DNA from: Apteryx mantelli
Lineage: Eukaryota; Chordata; Aves; Apterygiformes; Apterygidae
DNA: 64,000 nucleotides
Assembly: GCF_036417845.1 (NCBI RefSeq)
Contig: NC_089978.1
Coordinates: 163,429,962 to 163,493,961 of the forward strand
Direction of reading: 5' to 3'
The notes beneath the pieces were generated by a model. That model did not search any database and was not told the DNA's origin. It saw only the letters and a program-made list of their open reading frames with translations. Positions 27,836 to 39,659 of this stretch are shown here, one piece after another. A program made the translations under genes and the position numbers. How positions within the stretch are numbered: position 1 is the first letter of the stretch; each line of letters starts with the position of its first letter.

Positions 27836-30034
27836 CTAGCCTAGCTTCCCCGATATTTGCAGAGCATGTGGAGATATTAGTAAAAGTTACACTAAGAGAA
27901 CATAGTATTACCATTATTATAATGGATTTAATCGTGAGTACATGATTGTAGTCCTCTGAGAGGCGAAAACAGAAAAAGAACAAAAAGAAATATAAAAGAA
28001 CAATCTGTCATTCTCACCCATTCTTCTCCCTGGAATTATTCTCATTCACTGACTTCCTTTGTTTATAAATAAAGGTGTATAATATCTCTCAAATCAAAGG
28101 AATGAGGCCTTTTTCAATCCCCCAAAATTCCTTATTTTCTTAATGAAAGGAACATTAAGAAAAGAACAGCTATTGTAATTGCATAGACTCTAGCATAGGA
28201 CTGGTCCAGTAGGAAGAGGAGGGCACAGTCGTAATTAACCCTGTACAGAGGACACAGTGCCCTAATTCATACGGATCATCCCCATGTTGTTCTTGCTGTA
28301 AGTAATCACAGTGAAACCAAGTACCATATAAAAACTGTGTGGAGTCATGCAGATGTAAAGCCAGTCCTATCAGCTTCAGGGAGGCAGCCAAAGAAAACAT
28401 CTTAGTACTAGAAAGTTTTCGTCCTGAGGCTCTGACTCCAGGAAGATGATCAAGGGAATCATCAAAGCAATTAGCTTGTGGTTGTGCAGTCCAACACCAT
28501 GGCTTCAATGAACAGAGGTGGGATTTAGAGAAGTCTGTCTCCCAGGCACAAAAAGACTATGATATTGGTGGAGTTGTGCTAGGAGGACCTGTCTGTAAAG
28601 ATCTTCAAGTTTTATGGAGGAATTTCCTCCATCTCTTTCCTGGAGAGACAAGTACAGATGGAAGGGGTTGGTGGTGTTGGGATAGGTGTGAGAAACCAGA
28701 TTCTTAGAGTAGCAATTTTTTGTCCTCACCAGCCTCCCAACCATGTACAGTTCCTCAGCTTGCAAAGCAAGCAGGGCTTCCGAACATGTGTGATTATATG
28801 GACCAAGGTGATCCCACATATAGTGACAGGAGTCAGATTTGCCTGGGCTATAACAGCCACTTCTTAATGGGAACCAAAATAGAATTGCTGGTCACAGGCA
28901 GCATCACGTGTGCTACAGAGGGCTCTGGCTTGTCAGTCTATGTTTCATGCATTTTTCATGCATCTCTTCTTGTTTCTATGCCATTTGTTTTGTCTTTGTT
29001 TTCAGCTGTATCTAATGAGCTTTCATTATCCTTTTTTTCAGAGATTTTTCTGTGAAGGCTTACAGTGCTCTCCTCCCCAGTCCTCTTCATCTTTTCCCAA
29101 CTCCTCCTGCTCCTCTGCTCTCCTTAGTTCTTCATATTCCCATCACAGGCACCTAGTGACAATCATCTTCATTGCAGGTAAGAAAGACAGAGCAGATAGA
29201 TAGTAAAAGGGGAAAAGTGAGGGCATATCTTGGGAGGCCAAGTAACAGCAGTGGGGAAACAGCTATAGCAATGGCCAAAAAGGGATCATTTTCCCTCTCT
29301 CTCTTTTAGAAGCACTGGGACGGTATCAGCCAGAAGAGAGTTTCTGGATGGACCCCTTCGTACCAGCATCATTGATCCAGGTCAGTGGCAGGAGAGATGT
29401 ACCTTGACTCCATCCTAGGCATACAGCTATCTGTCTGGACACAGGGTCCAGGAGCACCTAGAGAAATAGAATGCTGAACAGAGACTGAATGTCGTGATTT
29501 ATACCTACACCCACTCCTTCCTTAAGGGTTGATACAGCACTCTGTAGTCATTGTCAGGTGAGTACATGACTTGTCCTTCAATTCAAACAGAATCATAGGC
29601 TACATGGATTTGGTGGGGGCCGCTTTTCCTCCATCAGGGCCTGGAAGACTATAAACCAGCCCCTCTTGGTAATCACTGAAGGTACAGAAATTACTTAACA
29701 GTGGGGGTTTTTTGTGTGTGTTCTACCCTGAAGCTTTTTGAATATATTTTTTCAGCTTTAATTTTGCTTATTAGTAATTTTGCAAAGATGGAGAAAGCTT
29801 TTAAAAGTTTCAATAGTGGGATAAGAATGAAAGGGTGCATGTGTGTCTGCTGAGGAAACCTGGACATGATGTGTTCTTATTGGCAAAAGGAAAGGAGGGA
29901 GACTGGAAATGCAATCTTCTCAAAAATATTTCATTAAAAATGTAATTAAAAAATGATTCATAGCAAACACAGCAAATAACAGGTGACTTGGATGTTCTTC
30001 ATAACACTGCTTTTCCATTTTCCAGGGATCTGAG

Positions 30035-30180
30035 TAAATATTATTAACCCATTTTGCACCCTGGGACACTGAGAAATTACACAAAGTCATAAACAAGTTT
30101 TGTGAATTGACCAGGAATATAAGACAGGCCACCATTTCCTCAAATGTGTGCTTTCTCCAGCTGCCTCTGAATCCCAGGTA
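30035..30180 (-). mobile_element. MIR-like ancient SINE relic, reverse
   Basis: TATTATTAACCCATTTTGC, CACTGAGAAATTACACAAAG and later GCCTCTGAATCCCAGGTA match the reverse complement of the MIR core, TATTATCCCCATTTTACAG through to the GACTCCCAG end. Old and diverged. Confidence 0.65.
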
Positions 30181-30423
30181 TTGCTGTTCTCATTTATAAC
30201 TGATGATTATCACTTATTTTCTCAATTACTGTAAGACCACCGGAGACCCCTTCACCAAGTTTAAATGCCAGGGGGTGAAGACAATGCAGGGACAGTAATA
30301 CTCATGGCTGCTAATCTACTTGCAGTTCAGAATATGGCTTGGAACCTGCAGTTTACTGACTCCTGAACAATAACTTTTCAGCATTGCTTGAAGGGAGGGG
30401 TACCAAGCAGGAGGAATGAATGT

Positions 30424-30446
30424 AGGAGGGAGGGAGGGAGGGAAGG
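30424..30446. repeat. (GGGA)n simple repeat
   Basis: About five GGGA units, then degenerate G-rich sequence. Confidence 0.85.
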
Positions 30447-31989
30447 TGAGGGGGTGGAAGAATGAGCCTGCTTTACTGAGTAATGAGGGGAATGAAAATG
30501 AATGGGAAAAGAGAGAGAAAAGCTGGTTTAAATATTTAATCTCTCTTGCATTTGCTTTTGAAGAGGAGACAAAAGCCTTGGAACATCTTTTGTCTTGAAC
30601 TAATTCTGACCAAAGCTGAATGGCATGCGATTGTCATTCCTGTCATTTTCCTTAAGGCAGAGAGAAACAGATTGGTCCTGCTGCATCAGCCCATCACGTC
30701 AGTTTCAGTCTCCAGCCGTGCCCAGTACCTGGGGCTGCAGAAGGTGTAAAAGACTAATGACAGTGATGCACTGCCCCATGAGCCCATGCAGTCATAGATC
30801 CTGGTGCTGTGGTGATCACTCTGTGTGTGCACCGCCCAGGAGAGTTGGCCCCATGACCCCAATGAGAAGGCTGTCAGTTTGGTCTGAGGAGGCTGCACCT
30901 CTCTGCAGAGAGGAGGAAGCTCCTCTGAGGGGTCTGCTCTGAGGCACTTGCCAGTTTGTGTGTCCCACCAGAGAGCAAGTCACTTCATTTTTGGTCTTCA
31001 CCTGTGTTTGGAGCCAGGAAGCTGGCGCTAGGCAAGTCAGTAGTATTTTTCCCTTCTCCCTCCCTGTTCATCTGTAAATCTACACAGCCTCTCCCTGAAA
31101 CCTCTCTCCCTCTTCCCTTGACTTGCCCTCTCAGGTCTTCCTTCTCTGTTCACCCATGGTCTAAGCAAAGCCAAAATAAGCACAGCTGTCTAGTCCACCA
31201 GCAACAGCTGCACCTGCAACATCTTCTGCAGCTAAGGCAGCCCTGTGGATGAGCCAGCAGGACCCGCAGGCCAGCCTCAGAGACAACAGCTCATGTTAAT
31301 GAGTCTCTGCCTCTGATCCAGTATATAGAGCAAAGTCACTTCCTTTCAGTTAGTCCCATATAAAACATGCTGTTTAGCCATCTGCCACGTGTTCCATTTC
31401 TCTTGTCTCTCTTACACTTGATGCCCAGCCTGCAGGACTGCACCACAAGCCATGGCCAGTGTCACCCAGAGGGGTATGCACAGCTCCTCATAGGAGTGGT
31501 GGTTCTCTACAGCTGCAGCCTGTAATCCTCTGTGATTGCATTAACCAACTAAAACCCTATCTAGACTACTTGCTGAGGCTTTCTTTATAAACTGGGGAGT
31601 AGGAGAAGGAAATGCCTCCAAAGAGTAATTCATTGTATGACTGGCTTTTAAATTGCTAAATATCTGTAAGCTCTAAGAAAGGTTGATAGTCTCTGACTAG
31701 CTAGAGAAAAATGCTAAGATGGGAAATATTTTCTGTTATCTGACAATGGCTTTGACTCGTTCCATTGGGAACTACCTGCCTATGCACAGAGGTACGACAG
31801 CAATTGTACTTACAGAAAACAATATCACAGCACTACAACTCAATGTAACTTTAGTTTCTTTGCTCACTTCTGTGACTTCATGATCTGGATCACTACTTAC
31901 ATGTCTAATGTACTTATAAGGCCTTCCTTATCAAAATAGGAGAGCACCACATCATCTCTGATCCATTTATTCCTTTTGTAACACTAAAA

Positions 31990-32125
31990 ACAAAGAGGTG
32001 CTGTCATCCTTACTTCTCAGATGGGGGCAGGTACAGAAAAGAATTAAACTGACTTCTCCACAAGGGTCCCTCAGGAGTCTTGGAGAAGCAGGGAATTTTG
32101 ATCTCTGGTCTCCTGAGCACTGAGA
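31990..32125 (-). mobile_element. MIR-like ancient SINE relic, reverse
   Basis: TCATCCTTACTTCTCAGATG, ACAGAAAAGAATTAAACTGA, CTTCTCCACAAGGGT and TTTTGATCTCTGGTCTCCTG run in the order of the reverse-complemented MIR core: ACAGATGAGG, GAGGTTAAGTGACTTG, GAACCCAGGTCTCCTGA. Confidence 0.7.
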
Positions 32126-34489
32126 GAAGGCATGAAATCCTGGTCTTTTGTCAACTCTTGAACTGCAAACACACCAGAAAAACACAGCAAGCAAACAAAA
32201 AAAGTACAGCAACAGCCCTCAAGCAGTCTCAAGGGTCATAGTTGGCAATTATGTTTCGAAGGCTTACTTCAACAGTAATTTATTATTTTACTAGCCATTT
32301 GCTGAAAGATCAAATAAAACCAAGGTGCCTAGTCAAGTACATTCCTATTTTGATATAACTTGAGGAACTTGATTGGCTAATTTAAATGCTGGAGAAGATA
32401 GCTCAGTGTGAATGTGGGCTTGGTGAAGCCAGCTAGGCAAGTCTTTTGAACATGGTTTATAAAAGGACTTGAGTAGGCTGAGATCCCAAGCAGATGAGAT
32501 GGTCTTTATGATGACTACATTTCTTTTTTTTTCTGGCAGAGAACTTGTGCACTCTGTATTTCAGCTATACAGATGAAAGTGGAGTTTATTCTCTGTAGCA
32601 CAACAGGACTTGACCTCTTTGCTAATTCTGCCAGCAGCAATTACTCCCATGGCAATGATACTGGGATTCAGGTCCCTTGCTGTTTGAATATAAGCTGCAT
32701 ATACAGTTGACCAGCCACCAGAAGATGGCAGCTCTTGGTCCATACTGATCCAGGTTTGGCCTGAACCAATGACTTAGCAATGAAAAACATCATATCTTAT
32801 TTCAAAAAATTGTCTGAGCCATAAAATGGCTACTCCACTTTGTGCCAAAGAGAAAAGATTCAGGAACTGATGAAAGAGTCCTAGTATTGTGTTCTAAAAA
32901 AAGCTGAGCTCAGGTTATGGCTCATCACCAGTTCCCTTCAGTAACCCTTGGAAGAAGTCAGCACTATTTCAATGGTGTTGTGCCAAGCTATGCTCATCCT
33001 TCCCAAATTTAAAGCTGTCTGTACTGGGGAAAAGCCAGGAGATGTCGCTTCCTAAATGTGATCAATGTTGTGTTGCCTCTGTTAGCCTGAGGGTCCCAAA
33101 TCCCCCTCCTGCTCAGGCATAACCTTGGTAGGAGCTGCTGCTTCTCACAAACAGCTCTCTTCTGTTATAGCAGGACCCACCTCATAGCCTGTATTGCGGC
33201 ATTCAATTTCTGCCTGCACAGAGAGATGTGCACATGTGCATACTGACAGACATGGCATCCTTGTCAACAGCTGCTGATCACCACTGTGCAGCACCGGCAG
33301 AGGAGAGGCAGATACTGCAGTGGAGACATAAAAGCTAGAGGCACTCGACATAGACAGTTGTGCTCATGCATAATGCCTGAACATGGGCTAAGGAAGGAAC
33401 TGTTATTCTGAGGATGACAACAGAAATCTCACTGTGCTTTGAGGCTGAGCTGTGGTGTGCAGAGAAGGTGATCTTGCTGCATGGAGGAAAAAAAGCAAAG
33501 AGTGTAAGGAGTTCTTTGTAAAATAGCAGGAATTCCAGGCGGGAGGGTTGTCTCAAGATGAGGCACGCTTCCTGATGTGGTGGCAAGAATCTTTTTGTTC
33601 AAAGAAGAGTAAATTGGCTTAAAGAAAAAGAGAGAGTATTTTGAGAGACCTGAAACTATATGTGGATTAGGGAGATCATTCTCCTTTCTATTTTTTTATT
33701 GCCAAAGAATCTTCAAAATCTCAAAGTATTTTTCTTCCTCTTTTTTCTGATTAAAAGTTGTAAGTGGGAAATGTTGAAATAGTTAATTTCAACACTGTCA
33801 AATTGAAATTCTTTGATATCTTCTTTCAAAACAGCTTTGTAGATCTAAACTATAACTTCAGTTCAAACAGAAGAAAAATTGGAGTCAATAAATGGTCAAA
33901 TATATTGCAAACAATATTTACTTTGGAGTTGAATCAAGCTCCCTGAATTCATCCTATTTTTTTTGTTTCTTTTATTTTGCTCCCCACCAGTGCTCCCTAG
34001 TTTCACTTTGTCTGACCTTTTTCTTCACTGTTTTTCACCAAACCCAAACATTATTACCCAACTCTAATTTAGTTTTCTATTTATTTAAATATTAATAAAA
34101 TAATAGGAATTACAGAGTTTCCTTATTTCTTGATCAAAGCCAACCAGCATTCCTAACATAATGTCATGGAGGTTGAGGGAACAAGAGAAAATATTCCATA
34201 CGGCAAAAGAGTTACAGGAATTATGGACAGAAAGCCCTTACACGGGAAATGAGTCAGTTCACTTCTGTCTAACAGAAAATATTAGCACAGAAGTAAAGAG
34301 CTTTTAGGAACAGCTTATGAATTTACAGCTTGCAAAGTAAATGAAGTCTCTGTCTCTGTTACACACATATACTAACTCATCCCCCCCACACACATATGTA
34401 CACATCTCTTGTGGAAAGATGGAGAATTTGCAGTCTGGAATGCATATCAACTTTCTGTTTAAAGGAAAAAAGAAAAGATTTTTCAATAG

Positions 34490-34600
34490 GCACAAAATCC
34501 CACCCCCTCAGCACCCCTCCTTCCCTTGTCTGACACTGACTACAAGGGAGGAGTTGAGCCAATTATCAGTGAGTCCTACAGAAGGAAAATCTGCAATTTG
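34490..34600 (+). promoter_or_regulatory. candidate RASD2 promoter region
   Basis: A CACCC-type stretch (CCCACCCCCT near 34499-34508) and a CCAAT box (34559-34563, in GAGCCAATTAT) precede a purine-rich segment that looks like 5' UTR. No TATA box is evident. The region is not a strong CpG island, which is unusual for a promoter and lowers confidence. The placement follows from the candidate first-exon donor downstream. Transcription-start mapping would settle it. Confidence 0.3.
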
Positions 34601-34755
34601 CCAGTAGTGAGAGCAAGAGAGAGAGAAAGGCAGGGAGGGAAGAAGAAACACGTAACTGGCAAATGTAAAGAAAAGCCCCTTTTCGCCTGGAAAGAGAACA
34701 TTTTTAAACAAATCTCAGATCAGAAAAAAACAAGCTAGTGGCAGGGGAGTGCCAG
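34600..34755 (+). other. RASD2: candidate noncoding first exon of RASD2 (5' UTR)
   Basis: A GA-rich segment (34606-34645) leads to CAG followed by GTAAGA at 34756, a near-consensus splice donor. It lies about 4.6 kb before the coding-exon acceptor, and RASD2 genes are known to have an upstream noncoding exon. The 5' boundary is a guess. An alternative donor lies at 35301, so this exon may be extended or replaced in some transcripts. Confidence 0.4.
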
Positions 34756-35223
34756 GTAAGACTCAGGGAAGCATAGGTTTAGCCCCACTGCCATAGACAA
34801 CTTCCATGCCCCCCATGATTTTTCCCCATAGGGTCTGAGGCAGCATAGAGGCAGGGTGGGCCAGACAGATGCACCCACAACGCTGTACGACTAGGTGTCG
34901 CTCCAGAGACCCTTTTCACCCAGTGGAGCCTGAGAAGCACAACTTGCAAGAAAAGACAGTGGGAGTGGGAGACACTCTGCATCTCCTCTTGAACTGAGGC
35001 TGTCAGGAGAAGAGCTCATCTCGTCAGAGGGAAAAGCTATCACTGGTTCTGAAACCCGTCTTGAGCTCATGTCAGTCGCCTGATCCAGTAATTACTATCC
35101 ATGGGGGACCGTCCCCTGCAGTCCTGCAGTCCTTCCCAATCCTGCTAAGGTCCCAGAAAATATTGGTAAAGAACTAAGCCCAGAGCAGCAACGTGGGATA
35201 CAGAGAACAACAACCTTTTACAG

Positions 35224-35300
35224 CAGCAGCCACCCCTGATTAAAACCATCAGCTTCATCAGACTACACCAAGACCCAGGACTTCTTCAAAGAAAGAGAGG
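35224..35300 (+). other. alternative candidate 5' UTR exon of RASD2
   Basis: CTTTTACAG at 35215-35223 could act as an acceptor. GAAAGAGAG followed by GTAAGAAAG at 35301 is a good donor. This makes either a 77-nt internal exon or the end of a longer first exon. It has no long open frame, so any role would be untranslated. It competes with the 34755 donor as the RASD2 5' exon, and sequence alone cannot decide between them. Confidence 0.3.
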
Positions 35301-35789
35301 TAAGAAAGTAGCATGTAGTTTGGGATAACAGTCAGAAAAAAACATCCCACAGGAGTAACATTTGTGTGCATGAAAATTCAGGGGATGCTAGCAGTGACAC
35401 ACAAGTGGAAGGTCCGTTATGTATGGTACAGTTTGCTTCTGCCTATGTCTTTTTTAGCTGGATGCAGTGAATTACATAGGGATGGTAAGCAGAAACACAA
35501 ACAGTAGGTGAAAACTGTGGAGCACAAGAGAGGTGCTTCAAAAGGCTACTAATGGATGGGGACAGGTAGGGAACATACCCAGATGTCATGACATCTCATT
35601 ATGGGAGGATTGAAAATTAAGGTATAAAAGCTTTAGGCAGGTTGAATGAAGAATCTATTCCTTAGATATCTCTCTCTAGATGCTCAGGATCAAATTTGTC
35701 AGCACCTCACTGCAATTTAGACAAGCACTCTTCAGAGCATGCAAAAGCAGGTGTATTGTCATTCAGTCTGAAGTGTGTCTGCAAACCAA

Positions 35790-35977
35790 GCCGTAGTGGT
35801 TAGCAGGTAGAAGGAGACACAGGGAATCAAAAGAAATGGGTTTTAATGCTGATTTTGGAGAGCTGTTTCAGCACTCTCTGTATGCCTGAGCCTTCTCCTT
35901 TATTAAGTGGAGATAATGCTCATTGCCTGCATTTCTATGACATTTTGAAATCTCTGTGATATAAAATACTAATGTAA
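35790..35977 (+). mobile_element. MIR-like SINE, nearly full length
   Basis: The start, TAGTGGTTAGCAGGTAGAAG, recalls the tRNA-derived head of MIR. The core CTGAGCCTTCTCCTTTATTA, then GTGGAGATAATGCTCATTG, follows. The tail TTTTGAAATCTCTGTGATAT, then AAAATACTAATG, ends it. Having head, core and tail in order over about 190 nt makes this one of the best-preserved copies here. It lies about 0.5 kb after the candidate first-exon donor of RASD2. Confidence 0.75.
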
Positions 35978-36656
35978 AGATTCTACCATCAAGCCAGCAC
36001 ACAAACCAAAAGGTACCAATGGGAATTAATTTATACTTAAGCATTTAACAAACTGGAAGGAAAAGATGTAGATTAAAGCCAGCTGGAGGTTGTTTGTCTC
36101 CTCATTCTCTTCAGATTGATTTTACTTTATTTAGTACATGAACATGTGGTGCTTTTCTATTTCCTTTCTTCTGTCTTTAATCTTTTGCAACACAAGTCCC
36201 CTGTGCTTCCCCCACCACCCCGGGTATGAGAGTTGAAATTTCTCTCCATTTCAGAGGAAGGAATAAGAAAGATTGTATTCAACTAGGGAGAAACTGGAGC
36301 GGGGGGATAAGAAGAGAGAGCACAAAATACAAAACTAAGCTCCTGGTTCAACAGCACACTTTGAGTCAGATTTGCAGCAGAGGTGATGAGATGAGTAGCA
36401 ACTCTAGGAATCAAAGTGCTGAAAAGCATCTTTTAACTCCATGTGAAATGAAATGCAGTCAGGAAAGTACAGGAATCTTCTTGACTGAATGCCTTGACAG
36501 ACAGAATGAGGGCAGCATAAAGTGGCTATTTAATACCTTAAACTTTGGATGCCTTCACACCCCTTCTTCCTCCTCAGTGCATGTACATCTTTAGGGCAAA
36601 GTGTCCCGAAACAAACACACATCTGTCAATAAGGTTTTGTTTTTAATGGGGATGGG

Positions 36657-36830
36657 AGGCAGTGTGATTTAGTGACCAGAAATGCAAGGCTGAAGAAAGG
36701 TGGAAAGGAGAAAGAGTTTGTACAATAGGAGTCCCGGAGTCTGTTTATGGTCCTTATTTGTATGATCTTGGGTGGTCCCCAGCTTCCCTGTGCCTTACTT
36801 TCCCCATCTGTGGATCAGTGATGGTGTCAA
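36657..36830 (+). mobile_element. MIR-like SINE
   Basis: GGCAGTGTGATTTAGTGACC matches the MIR head (GGCAGTGTGGTCTAGTGGAT in my memory). GAGTCCCGGAG, ATGATCTTGGGTGGTCCCC and CTGTGCCTTACTTTCCCCAT, then CTGTGGATCAGTGATGG, follow in MIR order. It lies within the putative RASD2 first intron, same strand as the gene. Confidence 0.8.
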
Positions 36831-37059
36831 GTCTTTCTCCTAGGTGTTCACTGTAAAATGGCATTAACTGAAATTCAAGACAGTGCAATTTAATTCAAGG
36901 TAGAGGACAGAAGTGCCTCTTAGAGGGACTGAATTAAAGGTGCAAAAATAATCTTCCAAGCAGGTGCAATGACACAGTTCATCTCCTTTGCTGTGTGATG
37001 GGTATTTCTGTAATTGTTCGCAGCTCGGTGCTTACCTGTCAGTCAGTAGTATAATTTGT

Positions 37060-37132
37060 TGGATTCTGGCTTGTAAAGGTGCTGAACAGGATCAGGTCCC
37101 CCCATTGTGCAGGTTCTGTACAGGACAGGTAA
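37060..37132 (-). mobile_element. fragment of an amniote MIR-type SINE tail, reverse
   Basis: GAACAGGATCAGGTCCCCCC, then ATTGTGCAGGTTCTGTACAG, resembles the sequence ACCCCATTGTGCTAGGCGCTGTAC, common in bird and reptile MIR-type repeats. Short and old. Confidence 0.5.
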
Positions 37133-37632
37133 GATGCTTGCTTAAAAAGCATATCCATGTTCACTCCCAGATGCTCCTGCAGCAAGTTGTACAAAACTGA
37201 TCTTCAGCAGGTGTGAATCAACATAGTCCACTTGCTCTCATGCAGCTATACCAGTTCAACTCACTTGGAAGAGCTGACACATTTTTAAATACTGAACCTG
37301 GGCCATAGAGAAGTTCGAGGGTTTTCTCACAAAATCTATTTCCCTGCTTCTCTCTGTCTGCTAAATAAAGCTCAAGGGAGTTAAGGAACTATCCCAGAGC
37401 AGCTCTGTCACCACTTGACTGGCCCATGGAAGCAAGACAGTACTGGACTGGCTATGGGGGAAAGGACAGAGCCAGTGGACATGACAGCATTGTTTCAGAG
37501 ATGAAATGTGGTATTTCTGCACTAATGATGTGTTCTGTCCTATACAAAACATACAGTCCAGTCCAAATACCGGGCATGCTCCTTGCTGTCTATCCTGCTA
37601 TAGCATTCTCACCTATAGTACCAGGCCTGTAC

Positions 37633-37635
<3 letters not shown>

Positions 37636-37675
<40 letters not shown>

Positions 37676-37683
37676 TGCGTGCG
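37636..37683. repeat. (TG)n microsatellite
   Basis: A nearly pure TG tract of about 16 units at 37636-37668 is followed by interrupted TG/CG units to 37683. It lies in the putative RASD2 first intron, about 1.7 kb before coding exon 1. It is likely length-polymorphic. Confidence 0.95.
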
Positions 37684-37840
37684 AAGTTACAATCTGACAT
37701 TACTGTTGGCCTCTAATATTGTACTGTACTCTCCTCTGAATTTAATTTAGAGTGTAAAAGTTTCCCTAAAGAAAACATTGCATTTTCTTCTGTGCTTTAT
37801 ATGGGGCTGAACATGCTGCCAGGGTGCAGCAAATGATAGC

Positions 37841-37860
37841 AATAATAATAAATAATAATG
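37841..37860. repeat. (AAT)n simple repeat
   Basis: About six AAT/AATA units following AAATGATAGC. Confidence 0.85.
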
Positions 37861-39144
37861 TTTTGTTGTTGCCTTGGGCTATAGTACAGCACTTGTAAGG
37901 ATGCTGGCTTCTTTATTTAGCACTGGCTGTATCTGCTTTGGTACTTTGCACGTGTTAAACAAAGTAAAAGATTTTACGCTTTTGACTCAGATAAGTATCA
38001 GCTACATAAAAGCTTGGGAGATAAAATTTGCTCAAGAGAAAAACAGGAATCCAAGTCTGGATTGAGAAATGATCTTCCAGTGTACACAGAGTGCTCAAAT
38101 TGTAATATTAAATAAACAACACCTAAGTTAAATAAGCAACATAGTGGGAACTTGATTTTTCTTTAATAAGATCCTAATAACTAAAATAAACTCTGTCCAA
38201 AATGTGCCTTCTTTGCTTTGATCTGACAGTTAGCTTTCCACACACTGGAGTAATATTTTTCCTTTCAGGGCACAATGCACTTGCACTTGTACATGAAAAA
38301 TGGCTGCGCAATCCTCATTTCATCTTTTCTTTTCCTATCAAAGTCTCCTGTACCTGAGCACTACATCAAAATGTGATCTCCAAGGTCTTGAGACTCATTT
38401 TACTTGTCAAGGGTCGGAAGTATTGTCTGATGGTTACATGGCTGTCCTTCTTTTCTTCTGCCTGTACTTAGCACCCTCAAAAACTGTGATACCTAGAACA
38501 GCTGCATATGTATAAAGACTGAACCTTCCATGAAATGGGCATTTCTGCAAAGCTGTCCACTGCCAGCTATTCTGTTGCAAGGCAATGGTATTTGAAATAC
38601 TGATAGTTTGTTCATAGGGAGTTCCCAACCAAACAATTAGATTAAAATCTGGTTTGCAAAAGGTTATTGAAGGTGAAGATCTTTGAATTTATCATCAGCC
38701 AATGCTATTTTGTGCCTCCAGTTCCCTGCACTGGCAATATAGGTTGTGTGGGACAGACCATTTACTTAAAGTCACTGAGATGTCTAGCTACCACTAATGT
38801 CAAATGTGATTCTTGTAGTCTGTCTGATTTCTGGCTGGTGTCAGAAAATTAGTATCACAAACAGTTTCTACTTAGGCACCCAAAGTGGTCCAGGTCTTAA
38901 TGGCAGCTGCAGTGGATGAAACATATTGGGAGATCTGACCTCTGTCTTTATGCATCTAAAGGACAACCAAGTTCTACTGTAAAATCTGGTAATGTCTAAG
39001 TGACACAGATGGTGAGAGGGAACCTGGTGCCCAAGTTCAGGCACAGCTGATAAAATTAGCCCTTAATGCTTAACAAAAATAGCAAAATACAATTCAAAAA
39101 CATAATCTTTTCAGTGTAAATGTCTTCATTTTGATATGATTTTA

Positions 39145-39168
39145 AAAAACAAACAAACAAACAAACCA
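39145..39168. repeat. (AAAC)n simple repeat
   Basis: About five AAAC units, roughly 210 nt upstream of the RASD2 coding-exon acceptor. Confidence 0.9.
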
Positions 39169-39388
39169 CTCCCTGGAAACAAGACTGAAAAAATGAAGCC
39201 ATTTCCAGTGAAAAGATTTTTTTATGGACCATTGATCTGCTAACCAGGACCAGGCATTCTGCTTTACACAAGGGAGAAATACAGGGTTCTCTTTGACTAG
39301 CTTGTGCTAAGGAGCTGCTCTGCTGTGTCCTCCACCTAGTTTCTGGTCTTTCCTCCAACTCTGCCATTTCCTGTCTCAGGAGCAAGCA

Positions 39389-39659
39389 ATGATGAAGACT
39401 GTGGCCAGTGGAAACTGCACCCTGAATGTGCCAGCCAAGAACTCATACCGCATGGTAGTCCTGGGAGCCTCCAGAGTAGGCAAAAGCTCCATTGTCTCAC
39501 GCTTTCTCAATGGCCGGTTTGAGGACCAGTACACTCCCACCATTGAGGATTTTCACCGCAAGGTCTACAACATTCGGGGAGACATGTATCAGCTGGACAT
39601 CCTGGACACCTCTGGGAATCACCCTTTCCCTGCTATGAGGAGGCTTTCTATCCTGACAG
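39389..39659 (+). CDS. RASD2: RASD2 (Rhes) small GTPase, coding exon 1 (residues 1-90 plus first base of codon 91)
   Basis: This exon encodes the N-terminal half of a Ras-like GTPase that binds and hydrolyses GTP at membranes. Rhes is known to affect Gi-coupled and cAMP signalling, mTOR, and SUMO modification of mutant huntingtin in striatum. The protein opens with tandem methionines (MMKT), as in mammalian RASD2. The P-loop G1 box GASRVGKS is at residues 26-33; Ser33 is the Mg-coordinating serine. The effector region with YTPTIEDFHRK is at 48-58, and the G3 box DTSGN at 73-77. A pyrimidine-rich tract ending in CAG at 39377-39379 is a strong acceptor, so the exon starts at 39380 with 9 nt of 5' UTR. 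The donor follows at 39660 (GTAAGA), and the intron is phase 1, splitting the Gly91 codon. Residues such as SSGNC/ASGNC and NSYRMVVLGAS favour RASD2 over its paralogue RASD1. Confidence 0.97.

Larger units (their letters stand above)
27836..34489. other. intergenic, no gene seen
   Basis: Contains the two reverse MIR-like relics (30.0 and 32.0 kb) and a GGGA tract. No exon, promoter signature or recognised RNA gene was seen before the RASD2 promoter candidate. Confidence 0.65.
35301..39379 (+). other. putative RASD2 intron 1 (noncoding)
   Basis: This stretch runs between the candidate first-exon donors and the coding-exon acceptor. It contains at least three ancient SINE-like copies (about 35.8, 36.7 and 37.1 kb), a (TG)n microsatellite, an (AAT)n tract and an (AAAC)n tract. 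I see no coding exon. Open frames here are under about 125 codons and look like chance. Confidence 0.5.

Noticed and set aside
1-34000. Search for 3' exons of MCM5 upstream of RASD2
   Set aside because: No MCM-like translation recognised. Short exons could be missed by eye, so this is not proof of absence.
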